Source: Rickettsiales bacterium (GTDB lineage Bacteria; Pseudomonadota; Alphaproteobacteria; Rickettsiales; 21-14-0-20-44-7). From it: 7,780 nucleotides of DNA. The DNA lies in NCBI GenBank assembly GCA_023301015.1, contig JALZVI010000293.1:1-7780 (forward strand), written 5' to 3'. Made by a program: the position numbers and the translations under genes. Below the pieces are notes generated by a model. It was given only the letters and a program-made list of their open reading frames with translations, ran no database searches and was not told where the DNA came from. The number at the start of each line of letters is the position of its first letter. Position 1 is the stretch's first letter. Positions 1 to 5,841 of this stretch are shown here, in pieces.

Positions 1-1
1 T

Positions 2-415
2 AAGCGCCTCGTTGGCCTTCCTGGCGACAAGATCCAGATGATAAACAGCGTTTTGCACATCAACGACAAGCCAGTTAAAGTTGCACCCGACGGAACTTTC
101 CGCGATGGAATCCGCGACCTATCACAGCAAATTGAAACTCTGCCAAACGGCGTGAAGCACACAATGCTAGACGCTGAGGGATATTTTCCAACAGATGACA
201 CGCAAGAATATATCGTCCCAGAAGATCATTTCTTCATGATGGGTGATAACCGCGACAACTCTAACGACAGCCGCTTCAAAATTCCCGGCTTCGTCCCCAA
301 AGAAAACCTAATCGCCCGCGCCGAGTTTGTGATGCTCTCCAGCGAAGGCATGATAATCAACCCCCTAGCATGGCGCATGGATCGCTTCTTCACTAGCCTG
401 CGCGCTGAGAAATAA
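2..415 (+). CDS. lepB: Signal peptidase I, C-terminal part (5' end outside window)
   Basis: This is the C-terminal 137 residues of the membrane-anchored serine protease that removes signal peptides from exported proteins on the outer face of the inner membrane. The frame is open from base 2 and begins KRLVGLPGD, the conserved 'box D' of the family. The first residue visible is the Lys that aligns with the catalytic Lys145 of E. coli LepB. Box E (GDNRDNSNDSR) follows at about 245-275. The N-terminal membrane anchor and the catalytic Ser lie upstream of the window. The insert between boxes D and E is short compared with E. coli. The stop TAA (413-415) is one base before the rnc ATG, so the two genes are almost certainly co-transcribed and probably translationally coupled; lepB-rnc is a classic bacterial pair. 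Function is secure; only the length is unknown. Confidence 0.95.
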   Translation, partial: KRLVGLPGDKIQMINSVLHINDKPVKVAPDGTFRDGIRDLSQQIETLPNGVKHTMLDAEGYFPTDDTQEYIVPEDHFFMMGDNRDNSNDSRFKIPGFVPKENLIARAEFVMLSSEGMIINPLAWRMDRFFTSLRAEK

Positions 416-416
416 G

Positions 417-1076
417 ATGAGAGAATTGCAAGAAAAGCTAAATTTAGAATTTGAGAATGAGGAGCTGCTGCAACGCGCCCTCACCCACCCAAGCATGGGC
501 AAAGCCAACCCCAACTACGAACGCCTAGAATTCCTCGGAGATTCCGTCCTCGGCTTGATAATCTCGTCAGAACTCTTCAAACGCTACCCAAACGAGGCCG
601 AAGGTGAGCTCACCAAACGCCTTGCAGGCTTGGTGTGCGGAGAAACTTTGGTAAAAGTCTGCGAAGGCTTACAAATCGCAAAGCATATCGTCATGTCAGA
701 AAGTGAGATCAAGAGCGGCGGGCGTGAGAATAAAGCGAATTTGGAAAACGTGATGGAAGCCATAATCGGCGCGCTATACCTAGACAAAGGCTTCCGCGCC
801 GCCCAAGCCTTCGTGCTGCGCGAGTGGGAAGACCTAATCAGCCGCATGGTAGAGCCACCAAAAGACGCGAAATCTGCCCTACAAGAATGGGCGCAAGGCC
901 GCGGCTTACCCTTGCCGCAATATGAAGTCACCAGCCAAGACGGCCCCTCTCACGCACCAGAATTCGTAATTTCCGTCAGCATCCAAGGCAATGAGGCACA
1001 AACAGGCACAGGCAACTCAAAACGCGTAGCCGAACAAGAAGCCGCCGCCAAGTTACTCGAACAGCTGGAAAGGTAG
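417..1076 (+). CDS. rnc: Ribonuclease III
   Basis: This is the cytoplasmic, Mg-dependent endonuclease that cuts double-stranded RNA and processes rRNA precursors and some mRNAs. The protein is 219 aa, close to the usual 220-230. The endonuclease domain (about 1-145) carries the signature ERLEFLGDSVL at 35-45, with E38 and D42 as metal ligands, and E62 matching E. coli E65. The second helix reads NLENVMEAIIGALYLD (108-123): E114 matches catalytic E117 of E. coli, but the residue matching D114 is Asn111. A double-stranded RNA-binding domain spans about 150-218, with the usual KRVAEQEAAAKLLEQL ending. The ATG at 417 lies one base after the lepB stop; the nearest purine run is the GAGA within the end of lepB, so coupling to lepB translation is likely. 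The gene era, often next in this operon, is absent; 148 bases separate rnc from a PepSY gene. Confidence 0.96.
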   Translation: MRELQEKLNLEFENEELLQRALTHPSMGKANPNYERLEFLGDSVLGLIISSELFKRYPNEAEGELTKRLAGLVCGETLVKVCEGLQIAKHIVMSESEIKSGGRENKANLENVMEAIIGALYLDKGFRAAQAFVLREWEDLISRMVEPPKDAKSALQEWAQGRGLPLPQYEVTSQDGPSHAPEFVISVSIQGNEAQTGTGNSKRVAEQEAAAKLLEQLER

Positions 1077-1162
1077 TTTTAATTGCTCCCCCGCTGCGCC
1101 CTGCGGACTTGCAGACTGAAACGCGCTCAGGGCTGCTAGATTGAATAAAATTCGTACAGCAC

Positions 1163-1190
1163 TTGTATATCGCAAATTTGTTGTTAGATT
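1163..1190 (+). promoter_or_regulatory. Candidate promoter for the PepSY gene
   Basis: TTGTAT (1163-1168) and TAGATT (1185-1190) are separated by 16 bases and would start RNA near 1197, about 28 bases before the ATG. Both hexamers are only partial matches to the sigma-70 consensus, so this is a weak proposal. It is offered because the gap after rnc and the clear ribosome-binding site argue for an independent transcript. Confidence 0.3.
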
Positions 1191-1213
1191 TTTCACACTA
1201 AATCAAACCCAAC

Positions 1214-1217
1214 GGAG
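1214..1217 (+). promoter_or_regulatory. Shine-Dalgarno GGAG that fixes the PepSY start
   Basis: GGAG sits 7 bases before the ATG at 1225. The frame is open further upstream, to a TTG at 1141, but only the ATG at 1225 has this site and begins directly with a canonical signal peptide, so it is taken as the start. Confidence 0.75.
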
Positions 1218-1224
1218 ACGCATC

Positions 1225-1527
1225 ATGAAGAAACTACTCATCGCAACAATCCTATCCACAACAGCAATTGCAGCCAGTGCAGAAGATGCGACCACAGGCG
1301 TAGCGCAAGTTACTCCTGCTTTCCCTCCAAAAATCACATTCGCTGAGGCTAAAGAAATTGCCGTTGAAGCAGTACGCAACAGCATTAAAGTGACCGAAGC
1401 TGAGCTGGAACTTCAAGAAGGCGAAGGATTCACATATGAAATCGAAGTGAGCGCAGGCGGCGTAGAAACAGAAGTTGAAATCGACGCCAACTCAGGCAAA
1501 GTTTTGGAAATGGAAGCAGACGACTAG
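1225..1527 (+). CDS. Small exported PepSY-domain protein
   Basis: The protein is 100 aa with a textbook Sec signal peptide: MKK, a hydrophobic core LLIATILSTTAIA, and a likely cut after ASA at residue 19. The mature part, about 81 aa, holds a single PepSY domain at about 35-98. Its landmarks are the helix FAEAKEIAVEAV, then a strand GFTYEIEVSAGG and the terminal EVEIDANSGKVLEMEADD. PepSY domains occur as inhibitory propeptides of M4 peptidases and as small stand-alone periplasmic proteins; no peptidase is present here, so the role is unknown. The mature protein is strongly acidic (many Glu and Asp), as expected for a soluble periplasmic protein. It lies 148 bases after rnc and before a gene-poor stretch, so it is probably its own transcription unit. 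It would be a substrate of signal peptidase I. The family call is firm, the function open. Confidence 0.85.
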   Translation: MKKLLIATILSTTAIAASAEDATTGVAQVTPAFPPKITFAEAKEIAVEAVRNSIKVTEAELELQEGEGFTYEIEVSAGGVETEVEIDANSGKVLEMEADD

Positions 1528-1620
1528 ACTGGGGCGCAAACAGCAAACCCACCAACTCAATTCAAAAACAACTCATCATGATTGCCCTATAGCCGCAATA
1601 TTTTCACAAACCTATGTTTG

Positions 1621-1654
1621 AAAAAAGAAAAAGGGGAGCGACCGCTCTCTCCCC
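1621..1654 (-). terminator. Strong intrinsic terminator, minus strand
   Basis: Read on the minus strand, a GC-rich hairpin (GGGGAG at 1654-1649 pairing with CTCCCC at 1638-1633, with further GC pairs possible inside) runs straight into TTTTTCTTTTTT (1632-1621). This is a classic Rho-independent terminator. It lies directly after the decayed minus-strand gene at 1681-1842 and downstream of tRNA-Thr, so it would end transcripts from either. A second short inverted repeat, CAAAC-CTAT-GTTTG (about 1607-1620), follows immediately. Confidence 0.85.
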
Positions 1655-1680
1655 TCGAATGTTTTAGTTGGATATTTTGA

Positions 1681-1911
1681 CTAGGCCACAAGCTTTGATT
1701 CAGCTTCTTTACGCACAAAACGCAAGGCCTACTCGGTGCTATAGTTAGCCGCGTCTTCCTGCTCGTGATATACGTCGAGAGCCGCAAGCATCGCATCACA
1801 GAAAGGTTCTGCTCAGGATTTACTCTGCTCACCATCCTCCATAAGGAATACAGCGCAATGCCGCTAACTACGATGGCGCAAAAGAAGTAGCGCCACGCTC
1901 GCTACAATCAA
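1681..1911 (-). pseudogene. Decayed small minus-strand gene (two in-frame stops)
   Basis: From an ATG at 1842 the minus strand encodes MEDGEQSKS, a TGA stop (1815-1813), then AEPFCDAMLAALDVYHEQED and AANYSTE, a TAG stop (1731-1729), then ALRFVRKEAESKLVA and a final TAG (1683-1681). The pieces share one frame and read like continuous, charged, helix-forming protein of about 50 residues. Each internal stop is one C-to-T change away from CGA (Arg) or CAG (Gln). The 5' part (about 1842-1911) is also protein-like, but in shifting frames: a hydrophobic YFFCAIVVSGIALYSLW lies in the next frame (1889-1839), consistent with a lost membrane segment and a frameshift. A strong terminator follows 27 bases after the last stop, as expected for a once-active gene. 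I do not recognise the family. Chance open sequence or a different small ORF remains possible. Confidence 0.5.
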
Positions 1912-2023
1912 CGACCTTGAAAAAATGGTGTTTTGGGAGGGTTTTTCACAGACTTCAAAAGCTGCTTAAACCACTCGAAAAGTAGCCCCAGGGTAGCCCT
2001 GAGATTTCTAAAATGTCTGAAAG

Positions 2024-2099
<76 letters not shown>

Positions 2100-2108
2100 A
2101 CTGAGGCG

Positions 2109-2136
2109 AATATACAAATTTCTGTTATTCAATCAA
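2109..2136 (-). promoter_or_regulatory. Promoter of tRNA-Thr
   Basis: On the minus strand TTGATT (2136-2131) and TATATT (2114-2109) are 16 bases apart. The -10 ends 9 bases before the first tRNA base, so RNA would start within a few bases of the mature 5' end, as is common for tRNA genes. It lies in the gap between bioF and the tRNA. The -35 hexamer is identical to that proposed for bioB. Confidence 0.65.
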
Positions 2137-2150
2137 CCAAAAAGTGGAAT

Positions 2151-3182
2151 TTATATCAAATCAGTTAAAGCTTTTTGCAAGCGCTGCAAATCCGCCGCGG
2201 AATGCTTGGCCGAAAGTGACACTCTCAACCGCGCAGTGCCGCTTGGAACGGTCGGTGGGCGAATTGCCGCAACAACGATCCCCTGCTCCTTCAACTTCTC
2301 CGCAATTTCCATTGTCCGAGCCGCATCACCAATAATTATCGGCTCAATGTGAGAACCGCCCATGCTTGGAATTTTCTCAAACGGTTTTTCCGCCGCAATA
2401 ATTTCTAGCGCCTTAATTGCCGAGCCAACCACAAATGGCGGGAGCGCGGTGGAATATATGAGTGTTTTCGCCGAGGTTTTCAAAAACTCCACCAACACAT
2501 CACTCCCGCAAACATAACCACCATAGCAGCCAACCGCCTTTGAAAGCGTGCCCATATATATATCAACATCAGGCTGGGCGTCATAAACACTATGCGCCCC
2601 ATCGGCCATCAGCCAGCAGCTATACTTATTCTTCAGCGCAGCCAATCCAGATAAATCGCCATAATCCCCATCCATCGAGAAGATTTCTTCTGTCACCAGC
2701 AAACAATTTTTATAACCAGCCCGTTCTCGCGCCAGAATTTCGGCGGCATGTGCCATGTCGTTATGCTTGAAGCGCACCAGCTTCGCGCCTGAAAGCTGCG
2801 CACCCTCAATCAGGCATGAATGCGCGAGCTTGTCCATCACAATCAAATCGCCCTCGCCCATCAACGCTTTGATTGTCCCGATATTCGCCAAATATCCGCT
2901 GCCAAAAACGCACGCCGCCGCCGCACCCTTCGCCTTTGCAAGCGCGGCCTCCAACTCCTGATATAACGGAAAATCACCGCCAGCCACGCGGCTAGCCTGC
3001 CCACCTGCACCGAACTTCTCCGCCGCAGCAACGCCCGCCGCCACCACTCGCGAGTCCTGTGCGAGACCTAAATAGTCATTCGTATCAAACCGCAACAAAC
3101 CACCGCCCCACTCACCCTTCGGTGTGCGATATAAGCTTTTCTGCCTTAACTCAGCAATTTTATGGGTTAAAATTCCGTCCAT
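2151..3182 (-). CDS. bioF: 8-amino-7-oxononanoate synthase (biotin synthesis)
   Basis: A PLP-dependent cytoplasmic enzyme that joins pimeloyl-ACP (or -CoA) and L-alanine, with loss of CO2, to give 8-amino-7-oxononanoate, the first step of biotin ring assembly. The 343-aa product shows the alpha-oxoamine synthase landmarks in order: NDYLGL (35-40), GAGGQASRVAGG (58-69), DKLAHS with the PLP-stacking H121, HND (140-142), EEIFSMDGDYGDL (165-177), ADGAHS with D194 and H197, and GTLSKAVG with the PLP-binding K215. At about 343 aa it is shorter than the usual 380-390. Part of the deficit is between DGAHS and MGTLSK, where the usual glycine-rich 'GVLG..GRG' loop is missing. Related enzymes (KBL, serine palmitoyltransferase, HemA) share the fold, but the nearby bioB favours BioF. 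The ATG at 3182 is chosen over a TTG two codons upstream; it overlaps the ATG of the divergent pilin gene, and no Shine-Dalgarno is visible. Confidence 0.88.
   Translation of the reverse strand: MDGILTHKIAELRQKSLYRTPKGEWGGGLLRFDTNDYLGLAQDSRVVAAGVAAAEKFGAGGQASRVAGGDFPLYQELEAALAKAKGAAAACVFGSGYLANIGTIKALMGEGDLIVMDKLAHSCLIEGAQLSGAKLVRFKHNDMAHAAEILARERAGYKNCLLVTEEIFSMDGDYGDLSGLAALKNKYSCWLMADGAHSVYDAQPDVDIYMGTLSKAVGCYGGYVCGSDVLVEFLKTSAKTLIYSTALPPFVVGSAIKALEIIAAEKPFEKIPSMGGSHIEPIIIGDAARTMEIAEKLKEQGIVVAAIRPPTVPSGTARLRVSLSAKHSAADLQRLQKALTDLI
3146..3173 (+). promoter_or_regulatory. Candidate promoter of the pilin gene (leaderless)
   Basis: TTAACT (3146-3151) and TAAAAT (3168-3173) are 16 bases apart. 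The -10 ends 7 bases before the ATG at 3181, and no Shine-Dalgarno is visible. It lies within the 5' coding end of bioF and mirrors the bioF promoter on the other side of the shared CATG. Confidence 0.45.
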
Positions 3183-3915
3183 GAGCAATATTTATAGCAC
3201 CACAAAAAATAAGCAAGGCTTCACACTAGTTGAGCTTTCGATTGTACTGGTGATTATCGGGCTGCTCATCGGTGGGATTTTGGTTGGGCAGAGTTTGATA
3301 AGAAGCACAGAGATGAAAAGATTTGTTTCTGAAATTAACCAACTAACAATTCTAGCTGGAAATTTCAAAGAAAGATTCCGATACTTGCCAGGAGATTTAA
3401 GGGGGTCCGATTATTTCGCAACTGGATGTGCCGGAAATTATTGTGACGGAAACCAAAATGGAGGGGTTTTGGCAAGCATAGAGGGTAATAATTTTTGGCT
3501 ACACCTACAACTGGCAAATATGCTTGAATTTAAAGGCCATGGAGCAATATACTCAGATGATTCAGAAAGCGTTGGCTGGGGCTCCTTTGCGAACAGTATG
3601 AAGCAACTGAATGCTTATTACACAGTTCTTGGGCCTGAAAGCTATCTTAGAGCCTATGGCTCGGTAGATAATAATTATTTCACAGTTGGGGATTACAATG
3701 TGGCTAGCTTTACAATTGAAGAATTATATGCGATGGAAACAAAATATGATGATAAAATTGCAAATGCCGGACTTATAAGAGGCTGGAGAACATCGGTTTT
3801 AAATTACTGCACATCTTCAGACTACAGCGCGTATCAAGTTGGAGCTTATAGCGATGGCGAACGCAGATGCTACGCACAATTCAACTATTTTACATTTCTT
3901 GATTTTGAATACTAG
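3181..3915 (+). CDS. Type IV-pilin-like / pseudopilin protein with prepilin leader
   Basis: The 244-aa protein starts with a 13-residue basic leader ending KQG, then [19 protein letters not shown]. This is the class III prepilin signal: cut after G13 by prepilin peptidase, methylated F14, and E18 as the key Glu5 of the mature protein. The hydrophobic helix (14-40) anchors it in the inner membrane and packs the filament core. The body has the LPGD motif (69-72), a WLHL segment (106-109) and an Asp/Asn/Gly-rich loop CDGNQNGGV (88-96) that may bind a metal. Four cysteines (83, 88, 210, 230) may form disulfides in the periplasm. Start chosen because the leader has normal length; the frame is open further upstream. 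The gene sits between bioF and bioB with no other pilus genes, and its bases are AT-rich compared with neighbours, suggesting separate origin. Whether it is a major pilin, minor pilin or secretion pseudopilin cannot be told. Confidence 0.9.
   Translation: MSNIYSTTKNKQGFTLVELSIVLVIIGLLIGGILVGQSLIRSTEMKRFVSEINQLTILAGNFKERFRYLPGDLRGSDYFATGCAGNYCDGNQNGGVLASIEGNNFWLHLQLANMLEFKGHGAIYSDDSESVGWGSFANSMKQLNAYYTVLGPESYLRAYGSVDNNYFTVGDYNVASFTIEELYAMETKYDDKIANAGLIRGWRTSVLNYCTSSDYSAYQVGAYSDGERRCYAQFNYFTFLDFEY
3191..3199 (-). promoter_or_regulatory. Candidate extended -10 promoter of bioF (leaderless)
   Basis: On the minus strand TGCTATAAA (3199-3191) matches an extended -10 (TGn plus TATAAT-like hexamer). 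It ends 8 bases before the bioF ATG, leaving no room for a ribosome-binding site, so the mRNA would be leaderless or nearly so. The element lies inside the first codons of the divergent pilin gene. The -35 is poor, which is usual for extended -10 promoters. The call rests on sequence alone. Confidence 0.5.
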
Positions 3916-3927
3916 GCAGTATATAAA
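3899..3927 (+). promoter_or_regulatory. Promoter of bioB (leaderless)
   Basis: TTGATT (3899-3904) and TATAAA (3922-3927) are separated by exactly 17 bases. The -10 ends 7 bases before the bioB ATG at 3935. The intervening GCCACCC has no Shine-Dalgarno character, so the mRNA is predicted to begin at or next to the start codon. The -35 lies inside the last codons of the pilin gene and the -10 just after its stop. This is the best-looking promoter in the window. Confidence 0.65.
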
Positions 3928-3934
3928 GCCACCC

Positions 3935-4885
3935 ATGACAGATATCAGAAACAACTGGAAGCTCACCGAAGTACAAGAACTCTTCGCACTTCCATTCAGC
4001 GACCTTATATTCAAGGCGCAAACCATCCACCGCGAATTTCATGACCCAAACGCGGTGCAGATCTCAACTTTGATGAGCATCAAAACTGGTGGTTGCCCTG
4101 AGGATTGCAAATATTGCCCGCAATCTGCGCATTATGATACGCCTGTTGAGGCAACAAAATTGTCGGAGCTGGACGAAGTGAAGAAAGAAGCCGCCGCAGC
4201 CAAAGCCGCTGGAGCATCACGTTTTTGCATGGGCGCAGCGTGGAGAACGCCAAAAGAGCGTGACATCCCGAAAGTGATTTCAATGATTGAAGCTGTCAAA
4301 GAACTCGGCATGGAAAGCTGCATGACACTCGGAATGCTGGAAGAGCATCAGGCCAAACAGCTCAAAGAAGCTGGGCTAGATTATTACAACCACAACATCG
4401 ACACGTCTGAAGAATTCTACAAAGAAATCATCAGCACCCGCACATATCAAGACCGCCTAGACACGCTGGAAAATGTCCGCAAATCGGGCATGAAAACCTG
4501 CTCAGGTGGCATCGTCGGCATGGGCGAATCGGTTGATGACCGCGCGTCTATGCTGCTAACACTTGCGAACATGGAAGAGCATCCGCACTCTGTTCCTGTG
4601 AATATGCTGGTACGCGTTGAAGGCACTCCATATGCCGAAAACTCCGAAGTTTCTGCGCTAGATTTTGTCCGCACAATTGCTGTGGCTCGCATCATAATGC
4701 CAAAAGCCGCCGTCCGCCTTTCCGCTGGGCGCGAAGAGATGAGCGATGAAACTCAAGCAATGGCGTTTCTAGCAGGCGCAAACAGCATTTTCTATGGCGA
4801 AAAGCTGCTAACCACCGCGAACCCTGAAGCGAATGAAGATATCAAACTATTCGAGAATCTAGGCATCAAGCCGATGGCGATTTAG
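3935..4885 (+). CDS. bioB: Biotin synthase
   Basis: A radical-SAM enzyme that inserts sulfur into dethiobiotin, the last step of biotin synthesis, in the cytoplasm. The 316-aa product has the radical-SAM cluster motif CPEDCKYC (C54, C58, C61) that binds the [4Fe-4S] centre, followed by PQSAHY. C98, C129, C189 and R261 line up one residue off E. coli C97, C128, C188 and R260, the ligands of the [2Fe-2S] sulfur donor. YNHNIDT (151-157) and [10 protein letters not shown] (189-198) are typical of the family. All catalytic residues are present, so it should be active. The ATG at 3935 gives a normal N-terminus; longer in-frame starts would overlap the pilin gene. It depends on Fe-S assembly, for which hscA lies in the convergent operon. 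Its TAG interlocks with the stop of the convergent ADP-ribosylglycohydrolase gene. No bioA, bioD or bioC is seen here. Confidence 0.97.
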   Translation: MTDIRNNWKLTEVQELFALPFSDLIFKAQTIHREFHDPNAVQISTLMSIKTGGCPEDCKYCPQSAHYDTPVEATKLSELDEVKKEAAAAKAAGASRFCMGAAWRTPKERDIPKVISMIEAVKELGMESCMTLGMLEEHQAKQLKEAGLDYYNHNIDTSEEFYKEIISTRTYQDRLDTLENVRKSGMKTCSGGIVGMGESVDDRASMLLTLANMEEHPHSVPVNMLVRVEGTPYAENSEVSALDFVRTIAVARIIMPKAAVRLSAGREEMSDETQAMAFLAGANSIFYGEKLLTTANPEANEDIKLFENLGIKPMAI

Positions 4886-5835
4886 CGGGCTCTACCGAAA
4901 TTCCTTGCTATCAACTCGTCAACAATGGGATCGCAAATTTCTCTCCCCCTCAACCCATGTGCAAAATGCTTGGGAATATTGTCATAACCAAATTTCAACC
5001 CGGCCAAACCTCCAACAATTGCAGCGTTGGTATCAGTGTCCCCACCATAACAAATTGCTGAGTTAACTGCTGATTCATACGAACTAGCACCGCTCATAAC
5101 AGTTCGCGCAATGTTCAACGAGTCTAAAACATACCCTCGTCCGCTTAAAACCTCAGGGTGCGCACGTGGCTTGATATACCTATCCAAGGCCACCACCTCA
5201 TCACTACCTTCACCAAAAGATGACTCAAAAGCCCTGACAGCAGAAAAAAACGGATTCTCCGCACCTTCGCTTATCTTTCGCGCCCACAAGCTATAGATAG
5301 CGCATGAAATTTTAGAAATTGGATGGCTATGCGTTATCCGAGATTGCTGCATGGCCAGATCCGCAAGCTCTTTATCAGAGCCATTATGCCACAAAACCAA
5401 TGGCAATACTCGCATCAACGAACCATTGCCATTACTCCTTTCATCGCCAGCGCCAGCTTCCAAAACAGGAACACCATCTTCAGCTCTTTCTAGAGCCTCA
5501 CGAGTTCCCATTCCAATATCAAAAACCTTACCTTCAACGGACATATAGCCACCATTCTTCCAAGCTATAAGCTTTGATGCAAAATCTTCTAAATCCAAAA
5601 AACCTTTCTCCAGCAAACTTTTTAGCAAGCACAAAGCCTGCGCCCCATCATCAGACCACGCTCTTTCTGGAGCAAAAGCATGAGAACGAGCATACCCCTC
5701 AGGCAGTTCAAAACTAATTTTCTCAGGGATCTCAGACCGCTCTTTAAATTCAAACGGAACTCCCAATGCATCGCCAATCAGAAGACCATAAACAGCCCCT
5801 TTAATTTCATTTGGAGTCATTGAGTGATTAGGCAT
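4882..5835 (-). CDS. ADP-ribosylglycohydrolase (DraG-like) family protein
   Basis: The 317-aa protein has the all-helical ADP-ribosylglycohydrolase fold signature: [14 protein letters not shown] (17-30), WSDDGAQ (60-66, in place of the usual W-T/S-D-D-T), NGNGSLMR (135-142), SRITHSHP (165-172), GYVLDSL (234-240), and the metal-binding [13 protein letters not shown] (264-276) with D266, D268 and T269. Family members use two Mg/Mn ions to remove ADP-ribose from proteins, small molecules or nucleic acids; DraG itself reactivates nitrogenase reductase. No DraT or nitrogenase gene is in view, so the substrate is unknown. The ATG at 5835 lies 6 bases after the stop of the DsbD-like gene, with AAGG about 11 bases upstream, so it is the distal gene of that operon. 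A second Met at residue 6 is an alternative start. Its TAA overlaps the stop of convergent bioB. Length and motifs look intact. Confidence 0.9.
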   Translation of the reverse strand: MPNHSMTPNEIKGAVYGLLIGDALGVPFEFKERSEIPEKISFELPEGYARSHAFAPERAWSDDGAQALCLLKSLLEKGFLDLEDFASKLIAWKNGGYMSVEGKVFDIGMGTREALERAEDGVPVLEAGAGDERSNGNGSLMRVLPLVLWHNGSDKELADLAMQQSRITHSHPISKISCAIYSLWARKISEGAENPFFSAVRAFESSFGEGSDEVVALDRYIKPRAHPEVLSGRGYVLDSLNIARTVMSGASSYESAVNSAICYGGDTDTNAAIVGGLAGLKFGYDNIPKHFAHGLRGREICDPIVDELIARNFGRAR

Positions 5836-5841
5836 ACCCGA

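Larger units (their letters stand above)
1528..2023. other. Gene-poor spacer between the PepSY gene and tRNA-Thr
   Basis: About 500 bases with no intact gene I can support. It contains the decayed minus-strand gene and its terminator described separately. Between 1920 and 2023 there is unassigned sequence next to the tRNA 3' end, including the small palindrome CAGGG-TAG-CCCTG (1989-2001) and two copies of GTAGCCC 11 bases apart. No integrase gene, insertion sequence or second copy of the tRNA end was seen. Confidence 0.6.

Noticed and set aside
1098..1133. Inverted repeat GCCCTG ... CAGGGC after rnc as a terminator
   Set aside because: The arms are only 6 bases with a 24-base loop and no T-run follows.
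1141..1224. Upstream extension of the PepSY frame to a TTG at 1141
   Set aside because: It would place 28 residues before a perfect signal peptide; the ATG at 1225 has its own GGAG site 7 bases away.
1729..1815. Recoding of TGA and TAG as amino acids in the small minus-strand gene
   Set aside because: All other genes in the window end at standard stops and read through no TGA or TAG, and no recoding signal is visible, so decay is simpler.
1587..1835. An 82-residue minus-strand open frame
   Set aside because: It runs through the strong terminator at 1621-1654 and its sequence has no domain character; the protein-like signal is in the neighbouring frame with stops.
3124..3180. Extension of the pilin frame 19 codons upstream
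   Set aside because: The 13-residue leader from the ATG at 3181 is already typical; the extension would overlap bioF by 59 bases and bury the prepilin signal.
3185..3200. A BioR or BirA operator near bioF and bioB
   Set aside because: Neither the TTATMKATAA-type BioR palindrome nor a BirA-type TTGTAAACC half-site is present; the AT-rich sequence there fits -10 elements instead.
3839..3934. Extension of bioB by 32 residues into the pilin gene
   Set aside because: The extra residues do not resemble any BioB N-terminus, while the ATG at 3935 gives a normal length and aligned cysteines.
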